Source of the DNA: Paludibacteraceae bacterium
GTDB lineage: Bacteria; Bacteroidota; Bacteroidia; Bacteroidales; Paludibacteraceae
DNA: 6,084 bases
Assembly: GCA_017550055.1 (NCBI GenBank)
Contig: JAFYMM010000342.1
Span: 1 to 6,084, forward strand
Direction: 5' to 3'
Positions 1 to 6,035 of the stretch are shown here, piece after piece. The position numbers were made by a program, and so were the translations under genes. Positions within the stretch are counted from its first letter, which is position 1, and each line of letters opens with the position of its first letter. The notes under the pieces were generated by a model. It worked only from the letters and a program-made list of their open reading frames with translations, did no database searches and was not told the origin of the DNA.

Positions 1-8
1 AAAGGTCG

Positions 9-16
9 TATCTTTG
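9..16 (+). promoter_or_regulatory. Bacteroidota-type -7 promoter element for tRNA-Asp
   Basis: The sequence TATCTTTG matches the TAnnTTTG -7 element recognised by the primary sigma factor of Bacteroides and relatives. It lies 45 nt upstream of the tRNA on the same strand. The partner -33 TTTG element would fall before the first base of the window and cannot be checked. Transcription would then start around positions 20-25 and leave a 5' leader of about 40 nt to be removed by RNase P. Another tRNA or gene could lie upstream outside the window, but this element is well placed to serve tRNA-Asp directly. Confidence 0.65.
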
Positions 17-61
17 CATCGCAATTGAGAGAGATACTTAATCAATCGAGAGAGCGACAAT

Positions 62-135
62 GGTGTGGTAGTTCAGCTGGTTAGAATACCTGCCTGTCAC
101 GCAGGGGGTCGCGGGTTCGAGTCCCGTCCATACCG
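62..135 (+). tRNA. tRNA-Asp (anticodon GTC)
   Basis: The complete cloverleaf can be folded by eye. The acceptor stem is 62-68 with 128-134 (one G-T pair), the D stem 71-74 with 84-87, the anticodon stem 89-93 with 101-105, and the T stem 111-115 with 123-127 around a TTCGAGT loop. The seven-base anticodon loop CTGTCAC carries GTC at 96-98, which reads the aspartate codons GAC and GAU. Position 135 is the G discriminator expected for tRNA-Asp. The CCA tail is not encoded (the next bases are CAA), so it must be added by tRNA nucleotidyltransferase. The gene is transcribed toward the minus-strand operon and is isolated from it by terminators. Confidence 0.97.
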
Positions 136-136
136 C

Positions 137-172
137 AAAAGAGTTCAACTATTTGGTTGGACTCTTTTTTTT
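137..172 (+). terminator. Intrinsic terminator of the tRNA-Asp unit
   Basis: GAGTTCAAC at 141-149 pairs with GTTGGACTC at 156-164 (one T-G pair) around a 6-base loop. The stem extends through an A run before it and a T run after it, and eight consecutive T residues (165-172) follow. It begins one or two bases after the mature tRNA end, as expected for a monocistronic tRNA transcript. Confidence 0.85.
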
Positions 173-199
173 GTTTCTTGTGATTATATTGAGAATACA

Positions 200-235
200 A
201 AAAAGGCTGATTGGAATATTTCAATCAGCCTTTTT
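200..235. terminator. Bidirectional intrinsic terminator between tRNA-Asp and kdsD
   Basis: GGCTGATTG at 205-213 and CAATCAGCC at 222-230 form a perfect 9-bp stem with an 8-base loop. It is flanked by an A run at 200-204 and a T run at 231-235, so it reads as hairpin plus U tract on both strands. On the minus strand it lies 8 nt after the kdsD stop codon and is the obvious end of the envelope operon. On the plus strand it backs up the tRNA terminator. Confidence 0.88.
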
Positions 236-242
236 GTGTTTT

Positions 243-1199
243 TTATCTAAAATCTATTATATCGTGTATGTGCAATATGCCGATAACATTATTAGAATTA
301 GGAATATCGGTTACTGCAAGGGATGTAATATTATTAGTATCCATAATCTCGAGAGCTTGAGTTATCATAGCCTCTTGGTGTATGTGCTTAAATGACTGAG
401 TCATTATGTCTGATGCAGTGAGAGATTTTATATCTTCATGATGTTGTACTGCACGGCGAATATCTCCATCCGTAATTATGCCTACACATTTGTTTTCATT
501 GTTATACACTAAAGTCATGCCTTTACGACCATCACTAACGGTATAGATAACATCGTTGAATGCAGTATTGATTGTTACGCGAGGAATAGTGGTTGACATA
601 CGGTGTTTTACACGTGATAGTAATTGTCTTCCGAGAGCTCCTCCAGGGTGATATAATGCAAAATTTTCTGCTTTGAATTGACGGCGTTCCATGAGACAAA
701 CCATCAGTGCGTCGCCAAGTAGCATAGTGGCTGTGGTGGAAGTTGTAGGGGCAAGATTTAGTGGACAAACTTCGCGCTCGATTGGTACATTTATTGTGAT
801 TTCGGCTTCTTGTGCTAAAGCGGAATGAGGATTGCCTGTGATGGCAATGATGTGCGCTCCTATATTTTTTAATGGGGTGCAAATATTGACAATTTCAGAA
901 GAAGTGCCACTATGAGAAATGAGCAAAGCAATATCATCCTTTGCAACCATGCCGAGGTCTCCGTGCATTGCTTCTGCTGCATTTACAAATATAGCTGGAG
1001 TGCCTGTTGATGCAAGTGATGCAGCAATTTTATGACCAACAATGCCGGTTTTGCCTATGCCCATAATTACGACTTTGCCTTTACAAGCATATATCATCTC
1101 TACTGCTTGATCGAATTCATCGCCTATGGAGTTAGCTACTTTTTGAAATTCGGCTATCTCTTGTTCGAATATTTGTTTGCTACGTTCTTTCCAGTTCAT
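243..1199 (-). CDS. kdsD: Arabinose-5-phosphate isomerase (KdsD/KpsF/GutQ family)
   Basis: This cytoplasmic enzyme interconverts ribulose 5-phosphate and arabinose 5-phosphate, the first committed step toward Kdo. The 318 residues match the usual length and layout: an N-terminal SIS sugar-isomerase domain (about 35-190) followed by two CBS domains (about 198-260 and 264-318). Residues aligning with those important in E. coli KdsD are all present: K50 in GIGKTG, E102 in SHSGTSSE, E143 in EREVCPLNLAP and H184 in YHPGGALG. The family signature around AEAMHGDLGM (74-84) is also intact. Translation starts at ATG 1197-1199 without a Shine-Dalgarno sequence and ends at TAA 243-245. It is the last gene of the minus-strand run, 135 nt after kdsA, whose product uses the arabinose 5-phosphate made here. 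No promoter is evident in that spacer, so read-through from kdsA is the simplest expression model. GutQ and KpsF paralogues share the fold, but the kdsA neighbour favours the housekeeping Kdo role. Confidence 0.95.
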   Translation of the reverse strand: MNWKERSKQIFEQEIAEFQKVANSIGDEFDQAVEMIYACKGKVVIMGIGKTGIVGHKIAASLASTGTPAIFVNAAEAMHGDLGMVAKDDIALLISHSGTSSEIVNICTPLKNIGAHIIAITGNPHSALAQEAEITINVPIEREVCPLNLAPTTSTTATMLLGDALMVCLMERRQFKAENFALYHPGGALGRQLLSRVKHRMSTTIPRVTINTAFNDVIYTVSDGRKGMTLVYNNENKCVGIITDGDIRRAVQHHEDIKSLTASDIMTQSFKHIHQEAMITQALEIMDTNNITSLAVTDIPNSNNVIGILHIHDIIDFR

Positions 1200-1217
1200 A
1201 GTTTTAGTTGGTAAATT

Positions 1218-1247
1218 AAAAAAAACACACTGAGAATGGTTGTCAGT
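1218..1247 (-). terminator. Possible weak attenuator upstream of kdsD
   Basis: On the minus strand ACTGA (1247-1243) can pair with TCAGT (1233-1229) across a 9-base loop. GTG and then eight T residues (1225-1218) follow. The T run is good, but a 5-bp stem with a large loop is weak, so at most partial termination between kdsA and kdsD is expected. It may be chance. Confidence 0.25.
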
Positions 1248-1251
1248 CTTC

Positions 1252-1284
1252 TTGCTTGAAGGTTGCTTGCACCTTGCTTGAGGG
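1252..1284. repeat. Three tandem 11-bp repeat units
   Basis: Three adjacent units read TTGCTTGAAGG (1252-1262), TTGCTTGCACC (1263-1273) and TTGCTTGAGGG (1274-1284). The first seven bases are identical in all three and the last four vary. On the transcribed minus strand each unit ends in CAAGCAA. The array lies in the kdsA-kdsD spacer. It could be a slippage-prone minisatellite, a repeated protein-binding site, or a relic. Confidence 0.75.
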
Positions 1285-1306
1285 TAAGGTGAGTTTTGGT
1301 TATTTG

Positions 1307-1327
1307 ATACACACAGAGAGTGTGTAT
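1307..1327. repeat. Short perfect inverted repeat after the kdsA stop codon
   Basis: ATACACAC (1307-1314) and GTGTGTAT (1320-1327) form a perfect 8-bp stem with a 5-base loop. On the minus strand the hairpin begins 7 nt after the kdsA stop codon. No T run follows on either strand, so it is not a standard intrinsic terminator. It could protect the 3' end of an upstream mRNA segment. Confidence 0.5.
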
Positions 1328-1334
1328 GTATTGA

Positions 1335-2159
1335 CTACTCGGTAATAGATTTGATTATATTGTCAATTTCGATGGCTTGGCGTAGGATTTTTTCAATTTC
1401 TGATAGTTTTAATTGATTTGCTGCATCAGAAAAGGCCTTATCTGGATTTGGGTGTACTTCGGCAAATATGGCATCGACTCCTACGGCTAAAGCTGCTCTC
1501 ATGAGATGGGGCACCATCTCTCTATTTCCTCCAGTTATATTGCCTTGTCCGCCCGGCTTTTGTACGCTATGTGTGGCGTCGAATACGATAGGGACTCCTA
1601 ATTGTCGCATCTCTACTAATCCGGTCATATCTACTACAAGATTATTATATCCAAAAGAGGAGCCTCGTTCGCATAGCATGATGCGGTCGTTGCCTGTAGA
1701 GCGTAGTTTTTCCACTATATTGCGCATATCCCAAGGGGCGAGAAATTGTCCTTTTTTTACGTTTATGGCACGTCCTGTTTCGGCTGCTGCAATGAGTAGG
1801 TCGGTTTGTCGGCATAGAAATGCAGGAATTTGCAATATATCGGCAACTTCTGCTACGATTGGACATTGCCAAGATTCGTGTACATCGGTTATGATTGGAA
1901 TGTTTAATTCTGTTTTTACGCGTTGTAATATTTGCAGTCCTTTTTCGATACCTACACCGCGAGGTGAAGTTACGGATGTGCGATTGGCTTTGTCGAAAGA
2001 TGATTTGAATATAAATGGAATTTCAAGGTGAGTACAGATGTTTTTTAGCTCAGTTGCTACTTCCATGGTCATTTCTTCTGATTCGATAGCACATGGGCCT
2101 GCTAATAAAGCAAATCTGTTGTTGCCTCCAATAATTATGTCGTCAGTTATTTTAAGCAT
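1335..2159 (-). CDS. kdsA: 3-deoxy-8-phosphooctulonate (Kdo-8-phosphate) synthase, metal-dependent type
   Basis: This cytoplasmic enzyme condenses arabinose 5-phosphate with phosphoenolpyruvate to give Kdo 8-phosphate for the lipopolysaccharide inner core. The 274-residue TIM-barrel protein shows the family blocks in order: AGPCAIES (20-27), FKSSFDKANRTS (51-62), DVHESW (92-97), IPAFLCRQTDLL (111-122), KKGQFLAPWDM (135-145), CERGSSFGYNNLVVDM (163-178), FDATHSVQ (193-200) and EVHPNPDKAFSDA (234-246). C23, H197, E234 and D245 align with the metal ligands of the Aquifex enzyme. E. coli KdsA has Asn where C23 lies, so this one is predicted to need a divalent metal. The start is ATG 2157-2159, 3 nt after the deacetylase stop, which suggests translational coupling. 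The stop is TAG. It lies directly upstream of kdsD, which supplies its sugar substrate. Confidence 0.97.
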   Translation of the reverse strand: MLKITDDIIIGGNNRFALLAGPCAIESEEMTMEVATELKNICTHLEIPFIFKSSFDKANRTSVTSPRGVGIEKGLQILQRVKTELNIPIITDVHESWQCPIVAEVADILQIPAFLCRQTDLLIAAAETGRAINVKKGQFLAPWDMRNIVEKLRSTGNDRIMLCERGSSFGYNNLVVDMTGLVEMRQLGVPIVFDATHSVQKPGGQGNITGGNREMVPHLMRAALAVGVDAIFAEVHPNPDKAFSDAANQLKLSEIEKILRQAIEIDNIIKSITE

Positions 2160-2162
2160 ATT

Positions 2163-2768
2163 TTAGTCGATTGTTTTTAGTTCATAACCTTGCGATCTTA
2201 ACCATAGAATCACGCTATCTAGTGTTTTTAATGTGCGAGGAGCAGCTTTGGTGGAGTCGTGCATTACTATGATTGAGCCAGGGCGAGAGTAATTTTTGAT
2301 GATTTGAAGTATGTGGTTAGGCGAATATTTTTTGTCCCAATCATAAGTGATAACATCCCATTGTATTACTTTATAACCTTTGTTACGGAGCATTCCATTT
2401 TGGCGAGGTGTGATAAGTCCGTGAGGTGGACGAAAAAGGTTGTTGCCTACAAGGGCTGCACATTCATCGATTTCGTTGATATAATCGTTGGTGTTTGTGA
2501 AAAATCCTTTAGAATGATGCATTGTGTGGTTGCCAACTTGGTGTCCTTCGGATTTTATTTGTGCAAATAATTCTGGATACCTTAATATATTATCGCCTAC
2601 ACAAAAGAATGTAGCTTTGATGTTGTGTTTGCGTAGTATATCTAATATAATAGGTGTAGAGTTGGGGCAAGGTCCGTCGTCGAAGGTTAGATATATGTTA
2701 TGTCCAGCAGTAGATATTTGATATACTGCTGGACATAAAAGTTTTAGTATTTTATTGGGTTGATACAA
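2163..2768 (-). CDS. Polysaccharide deacetylase family protein (NodB/CE4 domain)
   Basis: The 201 residues are essentially one NodB-homology domain, a metal-dependent carbohydrate N- or O-deacetylase fold. All five motifs are present: TFDDGP (28-33; D30 likely base, D31 metal ligand), HTMHH (81-85; H81 and H85 metal ligands), FRPPHG (112-117), DVITYDW (138-144) and IVMHDS (167-172; H170 likely acid). The enzyme is therefore probably active. The substrate is unknown; peptidoglycan, a surface polysaccharide or a lipopolysaccharide sugar are all possible. No convincing signal peptide or membrane segment is seen, so location is open. The start is TTG at 2766-2768: no ATG or GTG occurs in frame between the preceding stop codon and motif 1, and the next Met (83) would delete that motif. 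The gene begins 9 nt after the DUF2723 stop in the same frame and ends 3 nt before kdsA, so it sits tightly within the operon. A long inverted repeat covers codons 11-24. Confidence 0.92.
   Translation of the reverse strand: MYQPNKILKLLCPAVYQISTAGHNIYLTFDDGPCPNSTPIILDILRKHNIKATFFCVGDNILRYPELFAQIKSEGHQVGNHTMHHSKGFFTNTNDYINEIDECAALVGNNLFRPPHGLITPRQNGMLRNKGYKVIQWDVITYDWDKKYSPNHILQIIKNYSRPGSIIVMHDSTKAAPRTLKTLDSVILWLRSQGYELKTID
2698..2738. repeat. Perfect 15-bp inverted repeat within the deacetylase 5' coding region
   Basis: TTATGTCCAGCAGTA (2698-2712) is exactly repeated in inverted form as TACTGCTGGACATAA (2724-2738), with an 11-base spacer. In the minus-strand mRNA it would fold into a strong hairpin spanning codons 11-24, starting 28 nt after the end of the TTG start codon and 40 nt after the DUF2723 stop. 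No U run follows, so it is not a standard intrinsic terminator. A role in translation initiation, mRNA processing or stability, or protein binding is possible. It lies before the conserved TFDDGP motif, where the protein sequence appears free to vary. Confidence 0.8.
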
Positions 2769-2780
2769 TTTAAATTTTTA
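2766..2780 (-). other. Stop/TTG restart junction between the DUF2723 gene and the deacetylase gene
   Basis: On the minus strand the DUF2723 gene ends in TAA (2780-2778), followed by AAATTTAAA and then TTG, the deacetylase start. The two genes share a reading frame, so only this TAA separates them. There is no Shine-Dalgarno sequence, and the A/T-rich context is usual for the phylum. Re-initiation after termination is the simplest model. Rare stop read-through would give a membrane-tethered deacetylase, but nothing in the sequence specifically supports that. Confidence 0.7.
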
Positions 2781-5700
2781 ATGATTAACCAAAGAGTAAT
2801 ACTTTTGTAAGTTTTCTTCGAGTTCAGTTGTTAATTCAGAATTGTAATTACGAGCTGTCATCCACATATTTTGGATTAAACCCACATTTTGACGGATAGA
2901 TAATTCTTGAGATACAGCTTTGCTATGTTTAGATTTTAATGATTTTACCCATTCGATTTTTGCAACACAATCGTCAAGTAGCGGACGAATGAGGGCATCG
3001 GCTTTTTCTGTTTGACCAAGTTCGTAGTAGTATTCGGCAAGCATACTTGTACTATAATCTGCAGGAACAGAAGTTGTAGGTATTACTTCCATACATTTTT
3101 CTATTGCGTTGAGGGCTTTTTCATTTTTGCCTTCTTCGATTAGAGCAGCTACGAGTTGACCAAACATCATACGCATTGTGCGAGCCATACGGATGTGTTG
3201 TTCGTCGAGATATACATTAGGATCAGCAATATTGCCCCAAACAAATTTGTTCATCATGTTGTCGTACATGACTTCTGTATTAACGCGTTCTCTGCGGCCT
3301 TTTACTGGAACTATTCGGTATGCTAACCCCTCTAATTGCATATACTCTTGTAAGGCTGGGTAATATTCGCTACCTACAGTAGCAGCTACATAGATAGGAC
3401 GTTCCCAGTTGTTAGAATTGAGCATTTCGAGTACCATAAGTTGAGCTTTGCCGATAGAACGACCTAATTTAATATGCATTTGATCGACAATTTTGTTTGT
3501 GTCTTTTTCTGAAACTGTACCTGTTTTGATGACGCTTTGTTTGTCAACAGGAAGTATCATATTTGAACTGTAGAATGTGCCAATGCCATTGTCGTCAATA
3601 GTGCGAGGGTCACGAACAATATCAAGTGCTTGACTGAGTTCCATGCCATTCTTGAATTGAGGATGGTCTGATACGCGACATACATCAAGGTGGCCAGATA
3701 CATAATCTTTTTTCTCCCAAGAAATAGGAAGTGGTGCTGAAGTGTAAGCTTCGCGTTTCATTTGATCGATATACCAGTCTGTGTTGAGATAAGATAGGTT
3801 ACAAACGCGCATATCAGTGCGATTTTCTTCAACTTCTTGGTTGTACCAAAGAGGGAATGTGTCATTATCGCCATTAGAGAATATAATTGAATTTGGAGCG
3901 CAACTATTGAGATAGTTTAGACCAAAGTCGCGAGCAACACGGCGATTAGAGCGATCGTGGTCGTCCCAGTTTTGTTGAGCCATAAGGGCAGGAACACCGA
4001 GACAACAAATTGTTACTATAATTGCAGCTAATGGTTTTGGCATAAATTTCTTGATAAGAGAGTAGAAGAACATCACGCCAAGGCCAATCCAAATAGAGAA
4101 TGCATAGAATGATGCCGCGTATGCGTAGTCACGTTCACGAGGTTGGTATGGAGTTTGGTTAAGGTACATAACAATGGCAAGACCAGTCATGAAGAATAGT
4201 ACAAACACAAGCCAGAATTGTAAGTTGCCTTGTTTTTTGTTGCATAATTGCCATGCTATACCGAGCAATCCAAGTAGTAATGGAAGCATGAAATAGCGGT
4301 TACGACCTTTGTTGTTTTTTAGAGAGTCAGGCAATGTGTCTTGATTGCCAAGACGTGCATTGTCAAGGAATGATATACCTGAAATCCAATTACCTTTATC
4401 TAATTCTCCATGGCTTTGAAGGTCATTTTGACGACCCGCAAAGTTCCACATAAAATAGCGCCAATACATGAAATTGACTTGATAAGAGAAGAAGAAACGA
4501 AGATTTTCTCCCATTGTAGGCATAACAAGCGTTTCTTGGCGGCCACAACGGTCAACTGTGATGCGTTTACCTTTGATATCTCCCCATGTTTTATATGCTG
4601 AAACATGATGAGATTGGCCAGAATACATGCGAGGGAATAACATTTTGAAACGAGAATCCATTTCATAACCTGTTTGGCGTTTACCAAGGTTTTCATACAA
4701 GTCTTTTTCGTTTTCTGATGTTTTTACCTTTTGTTGCCATATAGTGTTGCCATATTTAGCGCGAGGCACACACATGTTACCTTGAATGTCAAGGATTTCT
4801 GGTGCAGAATACATTGCACCATAGAATAGTGGGCGGTCGCCATATTGTTCGCGATTGAGGTATGATTGCAATGTAAATACATCCTCAGGTGAGTTTTGGT
4901 CCATAGGTGTATTGGCCATTGAGCGTATTACAATCATAGTGTATGACGAATAGCCAATAAGCATAACCATGGCACAAAGAATTATTGTGTTGAGCCACTT
5001 ATAGTTCCACTCTTTTTTGATGAAAAGGAGAGTAGACATTGCAGCAATAATGAGTAATCCCAAAATTACGCCACTACCAAGGAATGGAATGCCAAGCATA
5101 GTGAGAGCTGCGATGAATGAGATACGAGCGCGAATTTCGTTTTTTACGGTTTGTGTTTCATATACGGCCCAAACGAGAATAGCAGCAGTAACAATGAGAT
5201 AGATGATAACACCACTGTTAAATCCTAAACCGCAGGTATTTACAAAGAATAGTTCAAACCACGAAGCCACTTTCACGAATCCAGGAATCATACCATAAAG
5301 TACGGCTGCGAGGATTGCAACTGAGATGCCGAGGGCAATGAATGTATTTTTAGCGTTAACTTCGTATTTTTTGAAATAGTATACAAGTACGATAGCTGGA
5401 ATAGTTAGCAAGTTAAGCAAGTGAACACCGATACTGAGCCCCATGAGGTAAGCTATAAGAATAAGCCAGCGAGCTGCATGAGGTTCGTCTGCTACATCTT
5501 CCCATTTCAAAATACACCAGAAAACTACTGCTGTGAATAATGATGAATAGGCATATACCTCACCTTCTACAGCTGAGAACCAGAATGTGTCTGAGAATGT
5601 GTATGCTAATGAGCCAACAAGGCCTGCGCCAAGTATTGCGATGCCTTTACCTATTGTCATTTCTTCGCCATCTTTTACTGTAATTTTGCGAGCGATGTGA

Positions 5701-5993
5701 GTAATAGTCCAGAATAAGAACAAAATAGTAAATGCACTACACATAGCAGACATTGCGTTGACCATAGCTGCTACTTGAGTTGGGTCTGATGCTAACATTG
5801 AGAATAGGCGACCTGTCATCATGAAGAAAGGTGCTCCTGGTGGGTGTCCTACTTCGAGTTTGAATGCTGATGCTATGAACTCGCCGCAATCCCAAAAAGA
5901 TGCGGTAGGCTCGATTGTGAGCAAGTAGGTCACTGTTGCAATTGCAAAAGCCAGCCAACCTACAATGTTGTTGTAAAGTTTAAATCTTTTCAT
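2778..5993 (-). CDS. DUF2723 (TMEM260-like, GT-C type) membrane glycosyltransferase candidate
   Basis: This 1071-residue inner-membrane protein has an N-terminal DUF2723 domain. Membrane segments lie at about 10-27, 73-98, 117-133, 148-163, 176-210, 219-310 (several) and 333-356, with more at about 567-609 and 627-673. The first non-membrane loop carries the acidic DCGE (35-38) and then HPPGAP (50-55), placed like the catalytic Asp/Glu loop of GT-C enzymes. Other blocks resembling those of Bacteroidota homologues are FWFSAVEGEVYA (137-148), GVHLLNL (189-195), YLNREQYGDRP (378-388), YFMWNFAGRQND (513-524) and YLNQTPYQPRERDYAY (610-625). The soluble C-terminal part (from about 675) starts with NWDDHDR, contains GDNDTF (708-713) and ends in a TPR-like helical region (about 940-1065). 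Human TMEM260 shares the DUF2723-plus-TPR plan and is a protein O-mannosyltransferase, so transfer of a lipid-linked sugar to protein or glycan is likely, with donor and acceptor unknown. The start is ATG 5991-5993 with A-rich upstream sequence, 42 nt after the nadB stop. Confidence 0.9.
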   Translation of the reverse strand: MKRFKLYNNIVGWLAFAIATVTYLLTIEPTASFWDCGEFIASAFKLEVGHPPGAPFFMMTGRLFSMLASDPTQVAAMVNAMSAMCSAFTILFLFWTITHIARKITVKDGEEMTIGKGIAILGAGLVGSLAYTFSDTFWFSAVEGEVYAYSSLFTAVVFWCILKWEDVADEPHAARWLILIAYLMGLSIGVHLLNLLTIPAIVLVYYFKKYEVNAKNTFIALGISVAILAAVLYGMIPGFVKVASWFELFFVNTCGLGFNSGVIIYLIVTAAILVWAVYETQTVKNEIRARISFIAALTMLGIPFLGSGVILGLLIIAAMSTLLFIKKEWNYKWLNTIILCAMVMLIGYSSYTMIVIRSMANTPMDQNSPEDVFTLQSYLNREQYGDRPLFYGAMYSAPEILDIQGNMCVPRAKYGNTIWQQKVKTSENEKDLYENLGKRQTGYEMDSRFKMLFPRMYSGQSHHVSAYKTWGDIKGKRITVDRCGRQETLVMPTMGENLRFFFSYQVNFMYWRYFMWNFAGRQNDLQSHGELDKGNWISGISFLDNARLGNQDTLPDSLKNNKGRNRYFMLPLLLGLLGIAWQLCNKKQGNLQFWLVFVLFFMTGLAIVMYLNQTPYQPRERDYAYAASFYAFSIWIGLGVMFFYSLIKKFMPKPLAAIIVTICCLGVPALMAQQNWDDHDRSNRRVARDFGLNYLNSCAPNSIIFSNGDNDTFPLWYNQEVEENRTDMRVCNLSYLNTDWYIDQMKREAYTSAPLPISWEKKDYVSGHLDVCRVSDHPQFKNGMELSQALDIVRDPRTIDDNGIGTFYSSNMILPVDKQSVIKTGTVSEKDTNKIVDQMHIKLGRSIGKAQLMVLEMLNSNNWERPIYVAATVGSEYYPALQEYMQLEGLAYRIVPVKGRRERVNTEVMYDNMMNKFVWGNIADPNVYLDEQHIRMARTMRMMFGQLVAALIEEGKNEKALNAIEKCMEVIPTTSVPADYSTSMLAEYYYELGQTEKADALIRPLLDDCVAKIEWVKSLKSKHSKAVSQELSIRQNVGLIQNMWMTARNYNSELTTELEENLQKYYSLVNH

Positions 5994-6035
5994 TTAGTTT
6001 TATTTTTATTATTTGATTTTTCTTTTTTTTAATTT

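Larger units (their letters stand above)
1200..1334. other. kdsA-kdsD spacer with hairpins and tandem repeats, no gene
   Basis: This is the only substantial gap inside the minus-strand gene run. I see no open frame with protein-like content and no TAnnTTTG promoter on the minus strand. Following the transcript, it holds a short inverted repeat just after the kdsA stop (1307-1327), three tandem 11-bp units (1252-1284), and a weak hairpin followed by an 8-T run (1218-1247) before kdsD. The low-complexity make-up contrasts with the 3-9 nt spacers of the two preceding junctions. Confidence 0.7.

Noticed and set aside
65..395. Two overlapping plus-strand open frames starting in and after the tRNA.
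   Set aside because: They run through the tRNA, both terminators and the 3' end of kdsD, and their translations carry no motif.
1468..2031. A 187-codon open frame on the plus strand.
   Set aside because: It lies entirely antisense to kdsA, whose protein is unmistakable. The plus-strand translation shows no recognisable domain and has the composition of a shadow frame.
2698..2738. Reading the 15-bp inverted repeat as an intrinsic terminator for the DUF2723 gene.
   Set aside because: No U tract follows the hairpin on the minus strand, and it lies inside a well-supported coding region followed by closely packed genes.
2733..2768. A possible lipoprotein signal (LKLLC, Cys12) at the N-terminus of the deacetylase.
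   Set aside because: The segment before the Cys is only 11 residues, has Lys at 6 and 9 and no proper hydrophobic core, and the residues before the Cys do not fit a lipobox well.
4400..4696. A 98-codon minus-strand open frame inside the large membrane-protein gene.
   Set aside because: It is another frame of the DUF2723 coding sequence, which is continuous and matches family motifs on both sides of this stretch.
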